Origin: Paenibacillus donghaensis
GTDB taxonomy: Bacteria > Bacillota > Bacilli > Paenibacillales > Paenibacillaceae
Assembly (NCBI RefSeq): GCF_002192415.1
Contig: NZ_CP021780.1
Coordinates: 7,068,001-7,132,000, forward strand
Direction: 5' to 3'
DNA length: 64,000 nucleotides
Shown here: positions 38,839 to 47,347 of the stretch, in pieces
Layout: every line of letters begins with the position of its first letter
How positions within the stretch are numbered: position 1 is the first letter of the stretch
Made by a program: the position numbers and the translations under genes
The notes under the pieces: generated by a model
What the model was told of the DNA's origin: nothing
Databases searched by the model: none
The model's input: the letters and a program-made list of their open reading frames with translations, nothing else

Positions 38839-39922
38839 AACCAAGTCATGGAAGGTGCTGCTGGTTTCACTGGCTGCCGCCGTTTCTTTCTCCATGCTTG
38901 CTGCATGCAGTGATAACAACGCCAGCAACGCTGAAGATACAAGCACTGCTGTTGCCACTTATACAGGAGGGACCATCACCGAGAAGGAATTCGACACCGA
39001 TCAACGTGTGATGAAGTTCCTCTCTCCTGATCAGTCCCTATATTTGGAAATTGATGCTAACAAAGAGAAGATTCTGGAGCAAGAGATTGCTTTTGAATAT
39101 CTGGCCGGCAAGGCTAGCGATGAATCCAAGAAGGAAGCTGAGCAAAAGGTCGAGATTCAATTGAACAAGATGAAGTCGGGTCTTGGGGATACCTACGAGA
39201 GTACACTGAAGGAGCAAGGGATTACGGAAGAAGACCTGCAGAGCTATATGGTGCGGATTCTGACTGTATATCAGGACAAGTTTCTCCAGGTGACCGATGA
39301 TCAGGTTACTGCTGAATTTGAAGCGACCAAAGGCGATTTCACCGCAGTTAGTCTGCATCGTTTGCTGATTGGCCTGCAGGATTCCGCAGGCAAGGAACGC
39401 AGCCAGGCAGACGCGCTGAAGCTGGCCAGTGAAGCCAAGGCAGCACTGGATGGCGGCAGTGATTTTGCTGAAACGGTCAAGAAATACAGTGACGATACCG
39501 CGACCAAAGACAGCGGTGGAGAATACAAGGACAGAACGATCGGATATTTTGTAGAGGAACCTTTCAAAAAAGCCGCTCAGACACTCGAGTTGGGCAAGGT
39601 CAGTGATCCGGTGCTCACATCCGGCGGATACCATCTGATCAAGGTGGACTCGCGCACAGAGAAGACCTTCGACCAGCTGACCGAAGAGCAGAAGGATGAG
39701 ATTAAGGGTTCGCTCGCTTCCAAGGGCCTGGAGACCTTCATGGAGAAGGAACTGCCGGGCATCATTGAGAAAATTGATCTGCCTAAAAGTTCCCCCGCTG
39801 CCAGCTCAGCTCCAAGTGCAGAAGCCAGTGCCGCTCCAAGCGCATCACCGGGCGCAGAAGCCACAGCCGCACCAGGCGCTGCAGCGGCAACAGAAGCTCC
39901 TGCGGCAACAACTGCTCCATAA
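38825..39922 (+). CDS. PpiC-type peptidyl-prolyl isomerase lipoprotein (SurA/PrsA-like)
   Basis: 365 residues. Lipobox MLAAC (Cys28) places it on the outer face of the membrane. A SurA_N-like helical region (about 45-175) is followed by a parvulin domain (about 178-275: SLHRLLIGL, GSDFAETVKKYSDD, GGYHLIKV) and a Pro/Ala/Ser-rich tail (325-365) that may span the wall. Likely a foldase for exported proteins. The ATG overlaps the end of mfd by 14 nt and has SD AAAGGAG. It is absent from this position in B. subtilis. Confidence 0.88.
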   Translation: MSLNKTKSWKVLLVSLAAAVSFSMLAACSDNNASNAEDTSTAVATYTGGTITEKEFDTDQRVMKFLSPDQSLYLEIDANKEKILEQEIAFEYLAGKASDESKKEAEQKVEIQLNKMKSGLGDTYESTLKEQGITEEDLQSYMVRILTVYQDKFLQVTDDQVTAEFEATKGDFTAVSLHRLLIGLQDSAGKERSQADALKLASEAKAALDGGSDFAETVKKYSDDTATKDSGGEYKDRTIGYFVEEPFKKAAQTLELGKVSDPVLTSGGYHLIKVDSRTEKTFDQLTEEQKDEIKGSLASKGLETFMEKELPGIIEKIDLPKSSPAASSAPSAEASAAPSASPGAEATAAPGAAAATEAPAATTAP

Positions 39923-39947
39923 CTTACTCTACAGCACCATTGGACAA

Positions 39948-39984
39948 GCTGCTCTCCCCATATCGGGGGGAGCGGCTTTTTTCT
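39948..39984 (+). terminator. Intrinsic terminator after the PpiC lipoprotein gene
   Basis: GCTGCTCTCCCC with GGGGGGAGCGGC, loop ATATC, followed by T6. Confidence 0.85.
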
Positions 39985-40058
39985 TTTATGTATAAGGAAT
40001 TGGGAAGAGAAGAATACTATGGTCAGATATCAAAACAAATCACTGGGATTATCCTTTC

Positions 40059-40089
40059 CCATATGAACAGTAGTTGTTACACCATACTT
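40059..40089 (+). promoter_or_regulatory. Possible sigma-G promoter of spoVT
   Basis: CCATA (40059-40063), 19 bp, CATACTT (40083-40089). It resembles the sigma-G consensus (G-M-ATR, 18, CATNMTA) with one mismatch on each side. spoVT is sigma-G dependent in B. subtilis. Confidence 0.4.
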
Positions 40090-40114
40090 CTTAAGAAAGC
40101 GGGGCACATGTGAA

Positions 40115-40657
40115 ATGAAAGCTACTGGAATTGTACGCCGTATCGATGATCTCGGACGGGTGGTTATCCCTAAGGAAATAAGACGCACTTTGCGTATTCG
40201 GGAAGGTGATCCGCTGGAGATTTTTGTGGACCGTGATGGTGAAGTCATTCTGAAGAAATATTCGCCAATCGGTGAGCTGGGTGACTTCGCCAAGGAATAC
40301 GCAGAGTCTCTATATGAGAACACAGGTCATATTACCATGATTGCTGACCGTGATACCTTTATTGCCTTGGCTGGAGGCTCCAAGAAGGATTATCTGGAGA
40401 AACAAGTGGGGATATTGCTGGAGAAAGTCATGGATAGCCGTAAAACGGTACTGGAAAATAACGGAGGAAGCTATGAAATCGGTAAAGACCATCCGGAGCC
40501 AGTGTCCTCATATGTAGTCGCACCTATTATATCCGGGGGGGATCCTATCGGTTGTGTAGTGATGCTAAACAAGGATGATTCGGTAAAGATGTCACAGATG
40601 GAAGTCAAAATGACTGAAACTGCCGCCGCTTTTTTGGGCAAACAGATGGAGCAATAA
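40115..40657 (+). CDS. spoVT: Stage V sporulation protein T
   Basis: 180 residues. AbrB-type N-terminal DNA-binding domain (MKATGIVRRIDDLGRVVIP, KEIRRTLRI) joined to a GAF domain (about 55-178). SpoVT tunes sigma-G-dependent genes in the forespore. Note that the window encodes two proteins with near-identical N-terminal domains, AbrB and SpoVT. The SD is weak (GCGGGG about 15 nt upstream), but the start is fixed by homology. Confidence 0.97.
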   Translation: MKATGIVRRIDDLGRVVIPKEIRRTLRIREGDPLEIFVDRDGEVILKKYSPIGELGDFAKEYAESLYENTGHITMIADRDTFIALAGGSKKDYLEKQVGILLEKVMDSRKTVLENNGGSYEIGKDHPEPVSSYVVAPIISGGDPIGCVVMLNKDDSVKMSQMEVKMTETAAAFLGKQMEQ

Positions 40658-40671
40658 CCGAAAGAGCCCTG

Positions 40672-40718
40672 ATCCCGCTTTTTCCCTCGGACTTATATTC
40701 GAAGGAGGCGGGATTTTT
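40672..40718 (+). terminator. Intrinsic terminator after spoVT
   Basis: ATCCCGC (40672-40678) pairs with GCGGGAT (40708-40714), with inner CCTC/GAGG pairing, followed by T5. Confidence 0.75.
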
Positions 40719-40812
40719 GTTGTTTCACAGTGTTAAAGCGGCTGCAAGGGAGGCATACATACGTTATAATATAGAAATTCCATCCATCATAGCAGTAGAA
40801 GCAGGTAAATGA

Positions 40813-42468
40813 ATGAAACCCGAATCTCAAGCATCCAAGCTGCTGCAAGGCGCCTTTATACTCAGCGCTGCAGCAATTCTGTCCAAGCTTATTGGTACTA
40901 TCCAGAAAATTCCGCTGCAAAATCTCGGCGGTGATGCCGTATTCGGCATTTACAATACGGTCAACCCGCTCTATACCCTGCTGGTTACGCTGGCCATGCT
41001 TGGTCTGCCTTCCGCTGTTTCGCGCTTTGTGGCCGAAGCCTCGGCCGGAGGACAGGAAGCGGAAGGGCGGCGGGTGCTGCTCTTATCCTCGGCCATTACC
41101 GGTGCCAGCGGACTGCTGCTGGGACTCCTGACTTATGCAGGGGCTCCGGTTATTGCCGGCTGGGTGGGCAACTCGCATATTACCGAGGCCTTGCGAACCA
41201 GCGCCTGGGGGCTGGCTGTCGTGCCGCTGATGGCTGCGCTGCGCGGCTACTTCCAGGGCAGGCACAATATGCTGCCGACAGCGGTATCGCAGATCGTGGA
41301 GCAGTCGGTGCGTGTTATCGTTATGATTGGGCTGCTCCTGCTGCTGACCTCGCGCGGAGCGGGCGCAGAGAGCATAGCCGCCGGCGCGATGCTGGGCTCG
41401 GCGGGGGGCGGAGCAGCGGGACTGCTGGTGATGCTGCTGTACTGGAGACATCACCGGGCCGCTGCTACGGCTCTGAGGCCCGGCGCTGTAGATGCCGTCG
41501 CTACTGAAGCGGAAGCATCCTTCGGTACCCGTACCGGCAGAATCAGCATAGGCAACCTGCTTGCCTATGGCATTCCCGTCATGCTGGGAGCACTGGCCGT
41601 GCCACTGATCGGGCTGGTCGATGTATTTACGGTGCCCCGCGTGCTGGCCGCCGGCGGCAGTGAAGCGGGCGCCATGGTACAGTTCGGGATCTACAACCGC
41701 GGCTTGCCGCTCGTACAGCTGGTCACGATGATCGCCACCTCGTTGTCGGTGGTGTTTATTCCCGCGCTGGCGGAAGCCAAATACAAGGGTGACCTGAAGC
41801 TGATCGAGCTGCGCTGCAGCCTGTCGCTGCGCTGGTTCTGGCTGCTGGGCCTCGCAGCCTCCGTAGGTCTGGCGGTGCTCGCCGTGCCGGTCAACGTGGC
41901 GCTGTACGGCGATGCCGCCGGCAGCACCACTCTGGCCTGGCTCGCCTTCACCGCTGTCGGCGGCACGCTGAGCATTATCTCGGCCGCGCTGCTGCAAGGT
42001 CTCGGGATCGTGCGCGCGCCGGCGCTGCACCTGCTGGCCGCCGCGCTGCTCAAGGCGGCCCTTAACCTGCTGCTGGTCCCGCAGCAGGGCATTACCGGCG
42101 CGGCCATCGCCAGCGTGGCCGCGCATCTGCTCGCAGCAGCGCTGAACGTGCTGCTGCTCTACCGCCAGGGCCATCTGCGGCTGCGCTTCGCAGATGCCCT
42201 GGTCCGGCCCGCGCTGCTGCTAGCGGGCCTCGCCGTGGCTGCGGCCGCCGCCAGCTGGGCGGGCGGCGCTGCTCTACAAGCGGCCGGCTTCGGCGGCGGC
42301 CGCATGGCCAGTCTCGCGCAGAGCCTGCTGGGCGTCTGCGCGGGTGGCGTGGTCTTCGCCGTCGGGGCCGTGGCCCTGCGGCTGCTCAGTGAGAGCGAGC
42401 TGCGCCAGCTTCCGGGCTTCGGCCCGTCCCTGGCGGACAAGCTGAAGAAGCTGCGTCTGCTGCGTTAG
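40813..42468 (+). CDS. MOP-superfamily polysaccharide flippase (YabM/SpoVB-like)
   Basis: 551 residues with about 14 predicted membrane helices. YabM and its paralogues MurJ and SpoVB are lipid-linked sugar exporters, so a role in peptidoglycan or spore cortex precursor transport is likely. N-terminal LLQGAFILSAAAILSKLIGTIQKIPLQN and the GIYNTVNPLY loop are typical. The second half (41.5-42.4 kb) is extremely G+C-rich and Ala/Leu-rich. Followed by mazG after 81 nt, as in B. subtilis. Confidence 0.9.
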   Translation: MKPESQASKLLQGAFILSAAAILSKLIGTIQKIPLQNLGGDAVFGIYNTVNPLYTLLVTLAMLGLPSAVSRFVAEASAGGQEAEGRRVLLLSSAITGASGLLLGLLTYAGAPVIAGWVGNSHITEALRTSAWGLAVVPLMAALRGYFQGRHNMLPTAVSQIVEQSVRVIVMIGLLLLLTSRGAGAESIAAGAMLGSAGGGAAGLLVMLLYWRHHRAAATALRPGAVDAVATEAEASFGTRTGRISIGNLLAYGIPVMLGALAVPLIGLVDVFTVPRVLAAGGSEAGAMVQFGIYNRGLPLVQLVTMIATSLSVVFIPALAEAKYKGDLKLIELRCSLSLRWFWLLGLAASVGLAVLAVPVNVALYGDAAGSTTLAWLAFTAVGGTLSIISAALLQGLGIVRAPALHLLAAALLKAALNLLLVPQQGITGAAIASVAAHLLAAALNVLLLYRQGHLRLRFADALVRPALLLAGLAVAAAAASWAGGAALQAAGFGGGRMASLAQSLLGVCAGGVVFAVGAVALRLLSESELRQLPGFGPSLADKLKKLRLLR

Positions 42469-42549
42469 ACGGTGGGCGCCGATTACCATGAATCAAGAAG
42501 CCTGGCCGGTCCAACCGGCGACAGGCTCATATAGAAAAGAGGAAGAAGC

Positions 42550-44055
42550 ATGAGCGCAACATTAACCGTAGTCGGACTCGGCTCCGGCAATCCGGACCGT
42601 CTGACACTGGGGATCGTCAAGAAGCTGCAGACGGCATCCGCCGTCTATGTGCGGACCAAGGAGCATCCCGTCATGTCCGCCCTGACCGAGCTTGGCATCG
42701 AATCACAGTCCTTCGACGGGCTGTATGAGAGTTTATCCTCGTTCCCCGAGGTATACGAAGCGATTGCCGATAAGCTGATGAAGGAAGCAGCAGCGGCTGC
42801 AGACGGTACAGAGCTGGTATACGCCGTTCCCGGCCACCCCATGGTAGCTGAGTCGGCGGTATCCATGCTGCGCCAGCGCTGCCCGGGCGAAGGGATTGAG
42901 CTGCAGATTCTGGGCGGCGAGAGTTTCCTGGATGAAGCCTTTGTCCGGCTTGGCTTTGATCCGATTGAGGGCTTTCAGCTGTTGGATGCCTCCGGCATTT
43001 CATTCTCGCAGCTGCAGCCGCAGTTGCACACGCTGATCGGGCAGGTCTATGACAGCTTCACGGCCTCGGAGACGAAGTTGTGCCTGATGGAGCTGTATCC
43101 GCCTGATTATGAAGTGGTGGTCGGCCATGCGCTTGGTGTTGAAGGCGAGGAGGACATCGTGAAGGTGCCGCTCTATGAGCTGGACCGCCTGGAAGGGTAC
43201 GGCAACCTGTCGCTGGTATATGTGCCGGCGAACCGCTCAGCCGAGCTGCAGAAGCGCACCTTCGCCCGGCTGCACGAGATTGTTGATATCCTGCGCAGCC
43301 CTGAGGGCTGCCCCTGGGACCGTGAGCAGACCCATGACTCGCTGCGCAAGAATCTGATTGAAGAGACCTATGAGGTGCTGGAAACGATCGATGAGGATGA
43401 CCCGGATCATATGAAGGAGGAACTTGGCGATCTGTTGCTGCAGATTATGCTGCACGCCCAGATGGAAGAGGAACTGGGAACCTTCAGTGTCTATGATGTG
43501 ATAGAAGGCCTGAATGACAAGCTGATCTTCCGCCATCCCCATGTGTTTGGCGATCAGCAGGCTGGAGATGCCGAGGAGGCGCTGCAGAGCTGGGAGAGCA
43601 TGAAGGCTGAGGAGAAGCGGCGTCTGGGTGTGAAGCCGGAGGAGCTGTCTGCCCTGAGCGGCGTGCCCCGCGATCTGCCGGCGCTGATGAAGGCCTACAA
43701 GCTGCAGAAGAAGGCCGCCAAGGTTGGGTTTGACTGGGACAAGGTAGAGGATGTACTAGCCAAAATCCGTGAGGAAGTGGATGAGCTGCAGGAGGCGATT
43801 GAGAGCGGGGCCCCTGCGGAGGAGCAGCTGCTGGAGCTGGGCGATCTGTTGTTTGCCGCCACCAATGCGGCGCGGTTTATCGGAGCTGATCCCGAAGAGG
43901 CGCTGACCCGCACCAACCGCAAGTTCGTGGACCGCTTCCGGTTCATTGAGCAGAGTCTGCGTGATCAGGGGCGTACGGTGGAGAACAGCAGCCTTGAAGA
44001 GATGGAAGCTCTATGGCAGGAAGCTAAGCTGCAGGAGCGCGCCGCTAAGCCCTGA
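42550..44055 (+). CDS. mazG: MazG-family nucleotide pyrophosphohydrolase fused to SAM-methylase-like domain (YabN)
   Basis: 501 residues. N-terminal tetrapyrrole-methylase fold (residues 1-225: TVVGLGSGNPDRLTLG, YAVPGHPMVAESAV) and two MazG repeats. The first has the catalytic EETYEVLE...EELGDLLLQ pattern (about 277-300), the second has REEVDELQEA...ELGDLLFA. It is expected to hydrolyse aberrant NTPs. The fusion is the normal Bacillales form. SD GAGGAAG precedes ATG 42550. Confidence 0.94.
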   Translation: MSATLTVVGLGSGNPDRLTLGIVKKLQTASAVYVRTKEHPVMSALTELGIESQSFDGLYESLSSFPEVYEAIADKLMKEAAAAADGTELVYAVPGHPMVAESAVSMLRQRCPGEGIELQILGGESFLDEAFVRLGFDPIEGFQLLDASGISFSQLQPQLHTLIGQVYDSFTASETKLCLMELYPPDYEVVVGHALGVEGEEDIVKVPLYELDRLEGYGNLSLVYVPANRSAELQKRTFARLHEIVDILRSPEGCPWDREQTHDSLRKNLIEETYEVLETIDEDDPDHMKEELGDLLLQIMLHAQMEEELGTFSVYDVIEGLNDKLIFRHPHVFGDQQAGDAEEALQSWESMKAEEKRRLGVKPEELSALSGVPRDLPALMKAYKLQKKAAKVGFDWDKVEDVLAKIREEVDELQEAIESGAPAEEQLLELGDLLFAATNAARFIGADPEEALTRTNRKFVDRFRFIEQSLRDQGRTVENSSLEEMEALWQEAKLQERAAKP

Positions 44056-44208
44056 ACTCTTCTTCTGGAAAAGTATAGGCGGTCCCAGTTGCGGCAATGC
44101 TGGTAAAGACAAGGCAGCCGCTGATTAAAGAAGCTTAACTTGGTTTATATTGTTATAGTGCAATGTCGGATAAATGCCTGCTTTTACGCGAAACAGCCTG
44201 TCTTTTTT

Positions 44209-44310
44209 CAAGTAGAAACGGTTGCGCCGTCCTTTTATAAGGACGGGACGTTTCAGCGAGAAATAGAAGGACGCTTTATAAGCGTAGAATATATAAATCC
44301 TTATATTTTT
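44209..44310 (+). repeat. Dispersed structured intergenic repeat, copy C
   Basis: CAAGTAGAAACGG, inner hairpin CCGTCCTT-TTAT-AAGGACGG (perfect), outer stem GAAACG/CGTTTC, block GCGAGAAATAGAAGGA, a second hairpin ACGCTT-TAT-AAGCGT, and the terminal ATATAA-ATCC-TTATAT palindrome. It fills the 391-nt gap between mazG and hbs. Confidence 0.75.
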
Positions 44311-44446
44311 AAAAAATGACGGAGAGTGGCAGGATTTAGGCACCGCATCAAGAATATCATAAAGACGAAATGAAGATTGTGGCCTGTTACTTGGCGGTAA
44401 CTCTCGTTTCATTTATTTTTTCGTATCCTAGGAGGAACTTTAAATT

Positions 44447-44719
44447 ATGAACAAGACAGATCTGGTAAACAACATCTCCGAGAAAAACGGATTGGCCAAA
44501 AAAGATGTAGAAGCAGTATTGAACGGTTTCCTTGGTGAAATCACCGAAGCTCTGGCAAAGGGAGACAAGGTACAGCTGATCGGCTTCGGAACCTTCGAAA
44601 CCCGCAAGCGCTCCGGACGCACAGGCCGCAACCCGCAGACTGGCGACGCCATTGAGATTGCTGAATCGACAGTACCTGCATTCAAGGCAGGCAACAAGCT
44701 CAAAGAAGCCGTCAACTAA
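44447..44719 (+). CDS. hbs: DNA-binding protein HU
   Basis: 90 residues. A standard HU: MNKTDLVNNISEKNGL, the GFGTFETRKRSGRTGRNP arm entry, and PAFKAGNKLKEAVN at the end. It is an abundant nucleoid protein that bends DNA. SD AGGAGGAAC precedes ATG 44447. Its stop codon shares one base with the rqcP start. In B. subtilis hbs is elsewhere, so its place between mazG and rqcP is a lineage difference. Confidence 0.98.
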   Translation: MNKTDLVNNISEKNGLAKKDVEAVLNGFLGEITEALAKGDKVQLIGFGTFETRKRSGRTGRNPQTGDAIEIAESTVPAFKAGNKLKEAVN

Positions 44720-44997
44720 TGCGTCTCGACAAATTTCTGAAGGTGTCGCGTTTGATCAAGCGCCGGACTGTAGCCAAGGATGTATCGGAGCAGGGGCGGG
44801 TATTGATCAACGGACGGGAATCCAAGCCAAGCAGCGGCGTCAAGATCGGCGATGAAATTACGGTGCAGTTTGGCCAGAAGCTGATTACGGTAAAAGTGGA
44901 GAAGCTGCTTGAAACCACCCGCAAGGATGAAGCTGCCGGGATGTATACCTTGGTGCGGGAAGAAGCCGTTGCCAAGAAAAACGACCTGGACTGGTAA
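44719..44997 (+). CDS. rqcP: S4-domain ribosome quality-control factor RqcP (YabO)
   Basis: 92 residues. An S4 RNA-binding fold: MRLDKFLKVSRLIKRRTVAKDV and GRVLINGRESKPSSGVKIGDEI. RqcP binds stalled 50S-peptidyl-tRNA complexes and supports RqcH-driven alanine tailing. TAATG overlap with hbs implies coupled translation. It ends 33 nt before a terminator. Confidence 0.95.
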   Translation: MRLDKFLKVSRLIKRRTVAKDVSEQGRVLINGRESKPSSGVKIGDEITVQFGQKLITVKVEKLLETTRKDEAAGMYTLVREEAVAKKNDLDW

Positions 44998-45030
44998 TCT
45001 GACTGAAGGCATACTATGTATAAAAGAAGA

Positions 45031-45066
45031 AGGCGCAACTTTGCTATAGTGAAGTGCGCCTTTTTC
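45031..45066 (+). terminator. Intrinsic terminator after rqcP
   Basis: GGCGCAACTT pairs with AAGTGCGCC (one bulged A), followed by T5. Confidence 0.85.
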
Positions 45067-45163
45067 TGTGCAGTCAGCTGGCTGTGTTTATTTTCAATTC
45101 AGGGCTTGTTCTATAATGTGTGCTCCTGCCATAGATTAGAGATAAGAAGGAGGGGTACATGCT

Positions 45164-45448
45164 ATGATCGAGCCGGTAAAAGGATTGAAGCAGCATGATG
45201 TGCACATGCGCAGCCGCAAGCAGCTGGAGCTGACGGGCGTACAGAATGTGGAGAGCTTTGACAGTGAGGAATTTCTGCTTAGTACGGAGCTTGGCCATCT
45301 CACCATTCGCGGGAATCATTTACATATCAAAAACCTAAGTCTGGAGAATGGGCTGCTGTCTCTGGAAGGCAACGTCCATTCCCTGATTTATCTTGATCCC
45401 GGAGCGCAGGGCAAAAATAAGGGATTTCTGAACAAGCTGTTTAAATGA
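45164..45448 (+). CDS. yabP: Sporulation protein YabP
   Basis: 94 residues. YabP family core: HDVHMRSRKQLELTGVQNVESFDSEEF, split by a turn, then TELGHLTIRGNHLHI and LEGNVHSLIY. Needed for spore formation in B. subtilis; the molecular role is unclear. SD AAGGAGGGG precedes ATG 45164. It overlaps yabQ by 4 nt. Confidence 0.93.
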   Translation: MIEPVKGLKQHDVHMRSRKQLELTGVQNVESFDSEEFLLSTELGHLTIRGNHLHIKNLSLENGLLSLEGNVHSLIYLDPGAQGKNKGFLNKLFK

Positions 45449-46008
45449 ATCCCGCAGTCCAGTGGATTACCCTGCTCTATATGATACTGGCAGGGACAGC
45501 AATGGGAGTGGCCTATGACAGCTACCGGGTGCTGTCGCTCAAGCTGAGCTTCCCCAAATGGCTGAATGCCTTGTTGGATTTGCTGTATTGGCTATGGGCA
45601 GCATTGCTTGTGTTTCGTATGCTTTATGCTGGAAATCAGGGAGAATTGAGATTTTATGTCTTTCTCGGCCTCTTTCTAGGTGTATGGATCTATTTTTTGC
45701 TCTTCAGTGTTACGATACGGCGTTTTGTGGTAATGTTAATTCAATCAGTACAGTATGCCTGCAGGCTGGTGTGGAGACTTCTGGTAGCCATAATAGGTGT
45801 GCCGCTGTTGTGGCTGTGGCGCCTTGTAAGAGGCTTGCTGCTGCTGCTTGGGCGCATTCTGATATTTATACTGAAGCTTCTACTGCGTCTATCCAAGCCA
45901 ATCTGGGTATTACCTGTAAGGTGGATCTCTCCGCAATGGTTGCGGCTGGCTCACAGCGCCTGGATCGTGAGATGCTCTGAATGGATTAAGAAACGATGGA
46001 AACGCTGA
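45445..46008 (+). CDS. yabQ: Spore cortex biosynthesis protein YabQ
   Basis: 187 residues, a membrane protein with about five hydrophobic segments. The conserved AGTAMGVAYDSYRVL motif lies near the N-terminus. Required for cortex synthesis in B. subtilis, localised to the forespore membrane. The start ATGA overlaps yabP, so both are made together. Confidence 0.9.
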   Translation: MNPAVQWITLLYMILAGTAMGVAYDSYRVLSLKLSFPKWLNALLDLLYWLWAALLVFRMLYAGNQGELRFYVFLGLFLGVWIYFLLFSVTIRRFVVMLIQSVQYACRLVWRLLVAIIGVPLLWLWRLVRGLLLLLGRILIFILKLLLRLSKPIWVLPVRWISPQWLRLAHSAWIVRCSEWIKKRWKR

Positions 46009-46031
46009 CCTTAAACTGGAGGTACGGTAGC

Positions 46032-46361
46032 ATGAGCAGATTCTCTGCGGAAGAAAAGAACAACAAAAAGGCTTCAGCCGCAGGCGCAAAAAGAAGAAGA
46101 CTCATTTGGATTTTTTTCGTAACAGTATTCTTTGGCTGGGCCGGGTACACCTTCTTCGCCCAGAGTGCCGCCATCGCTGAGAAGAGCGTACAGCTGGAGA
46201 AGAAGCAGGAAAGCCAAAGCAATGTTACGGCTGCCCTGAATCAAATGAAATATGAAGTGTCACGGCTGAATGATGATGAGTATATCGGCCAATTGGCACG
46301 GAAATGGTACAATATCTACCCTGAAGGGGAAACTGCGATTAGAACCGAGCAATCTGAGTAA
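46032..46361 (+). CDS. divIC: Cell-division protein DivIC (FtsB-like)
   Basis: 109 residues. A short basic cytoplasmic N-terminus (KRRRL), one membrane segment (about 25-45), and an extracellular leucine-zipper-like coiled coil (QLEKKQESQSNVTAALNQMKYEV, in two turns of heptads), ending in EYIGQLARKWYNIYPEGE, typical of the family. It works with FtsL and DivIB at the septum. An ATG at 45996 is in frame, but GGAGG (46018-46022) selects ATG 46032. Confidence 0.93.
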   Translation: MSRFSAEEKNNKKASAAGAKRRRLIWIFFVTVFFGWAGYTFFAQSAAIAEKSVQLEKKQESQSNVTAALNQMKYEVSRLNDDEYIGQLARKWYNIYPEGETAIRTEQSE

Positions 46362-46391
46362 TAAAGCTTGCCAAAACAGGCATTAGCTCTG

Positions 46392-46420
46392 TTGCCTTGC
46401 CTTGCTCTTTACTGTATAAT
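46392..46420 (+). promoter_or_regulatory. Sigma-A promoter of yabR
   Basis: TTGCCT (46392-46397), 17-bp spacer, TATAAT (46415-46420). Confidence 0.65.
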
Positions 46421-46488
46421 CAAATCACCGCAGACAGGATGACCTTAATATTCGTCTGTATATTTTTAAGGGAGGATCATTTTATTCT

Positions 46489-47001
46489 ATGGCAATTGAA
46501 GTGGGCACCAAGTTAGAGGGCAAAGTGACAGGCATCACGCATTTCGGAGCATTTGTGGATTTGTCGGGAGGTGTCACAGGTCTCGTTCACATCTCGGAAA
46601 TCGCCGATAATTACGTCAAGGATGTCAACGATCATCTGAAGATCAGTGATGTAGTAACAGTCAAGGTGATCAACGTCGACAAGGATGGTAAGATCGGACT
46701 TTCCATTAAGCAGGCTGTAGATAAGCCGGCATCGGAAGTACGTCCACCCAGAGCTCCAAGACCTGAACGTCCAAGCGGTGGAGACCGTTTCGGCGGCGGT
46801 GGCGGTAATGGCGGCGGCGGTGGCGGCGGTGGTGGAGGATTCAATCGTGAACGGGGTGGGCGTCCATTCAAGCCTGCAGCCGGTAAACCTTCATTCGAGG
46901 ATAAAATGTCACGGTTCCTGAAAGACAGCGAAGAACGGATATCTTCGATCAAGAAGAACACAGAAGGAAAGCGTGGAGGCCGTGGAGCCAAACGCGTATA
47001 A
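46489..47001 (+). CDS. yabR: S1-domain RNA-binding protein YabR
   Basis: 170 residues. The N-terminal S1 domain (residues 5-75) has GKVTGITHFGAFVDLSGG, GLVHISEIADNYVKDV and GKIGLSIKQ. A low-complexity region (about 80-125) then carries a long glycine run after GGDRFGG, with Arg-rich FNRERGGR, and a basic tail. It is about 40 residues longer than B. subtilis YabR, mainly from this Gly-rich insert, which resembles RGG-type RNA-binding segments. A weak-to-fair SD GGGAGGAT lies about 13 nt upstream. Confidence 0.92.
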   Translation: MAIEVGTKLEGKVTGITHFGAFVDLSGGVTGLVHISEIADNYVKDVNDHLKISDVVTVKVINVDKDGKIGLSIKQAVDKPASEVRPPRAPRPERPSGGDRFGGGGGNGGGGGGGGGGFNRERGGRPFKPAAGKPSFEDKMSRFLKDSEERISSIKKNTEGKRGGRGAKRV

Positions 47002-47024
47002 CTGAACAATAGCACATCATCAAT

Positions 47025-47060
47025 AACCGCTGGGGCGTAACTGCTCTTTGCGGTTTTTTT
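47025..47060 (+). terminator. Intrinsic terminator after yabR
   Basis: AACCGC (47025-47030) pairs with GCGGTT (47050-47055), followed by T5. Confidence 0.75.
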
Positions 47061-47215
47061 GTCGTGACCCACAAATTGCCGACAGGATCACTGCTGTTTT
47101 CACATCATGCCGGGGCAATCGCTGACGAATGGCTGCGGACTTTCTGCGCGGACGCTTGCGGCACCTATACCTCTGAAGCGCTCAAGCGCTGGCGGTGCAA
47201 GGCTTGCGCAGGCTT

Positions 47216-47310
47216 TTTGACAGAATGTCGGCGCAGGCTTTTTTGTCGGAAATTTCTTATGATCCCCTCTCCATTTCTGACAAACTTTCTCAGTCGCCCC
47301 GCTATATAAT
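47216..47310 (+). promoter_or_regulatory. spoIIE promoter with wide spacer and Spo0A-like boxes
   Basis: CTGACA (47277-47282) and TATAAT (47305-47310) are separated by 22 bp, too far for ordinary sigma-A use; B. subtilis spoIIE also has an over-long spacer and needs phosphorylated Spo0A. Upstream lie Spo0A-like boxes TTTGACA (47216-47222, - strand), TGTCGGC (47226-47232) and TGTCGGA (47244-47250). Confidence 0.6.
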
Positions 47311-47347
47311 GGGGAACATAAAATTCTAAACGGGTGGTGCAGGGGAA

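Noticed and set aside
41083..42174. 363-codon open frame on the - strand, Gln/His/Arg-rich
   Set aside because: Shadow of the G+C-rich flippase gene; composition is that of a translated antisense strand.
47002..47347. tRNA genes before spoIIE, as in B. subtilis
   Set aside because: No tRNA sequence is present; the gap holds a terminator and the spoIIE promoter.
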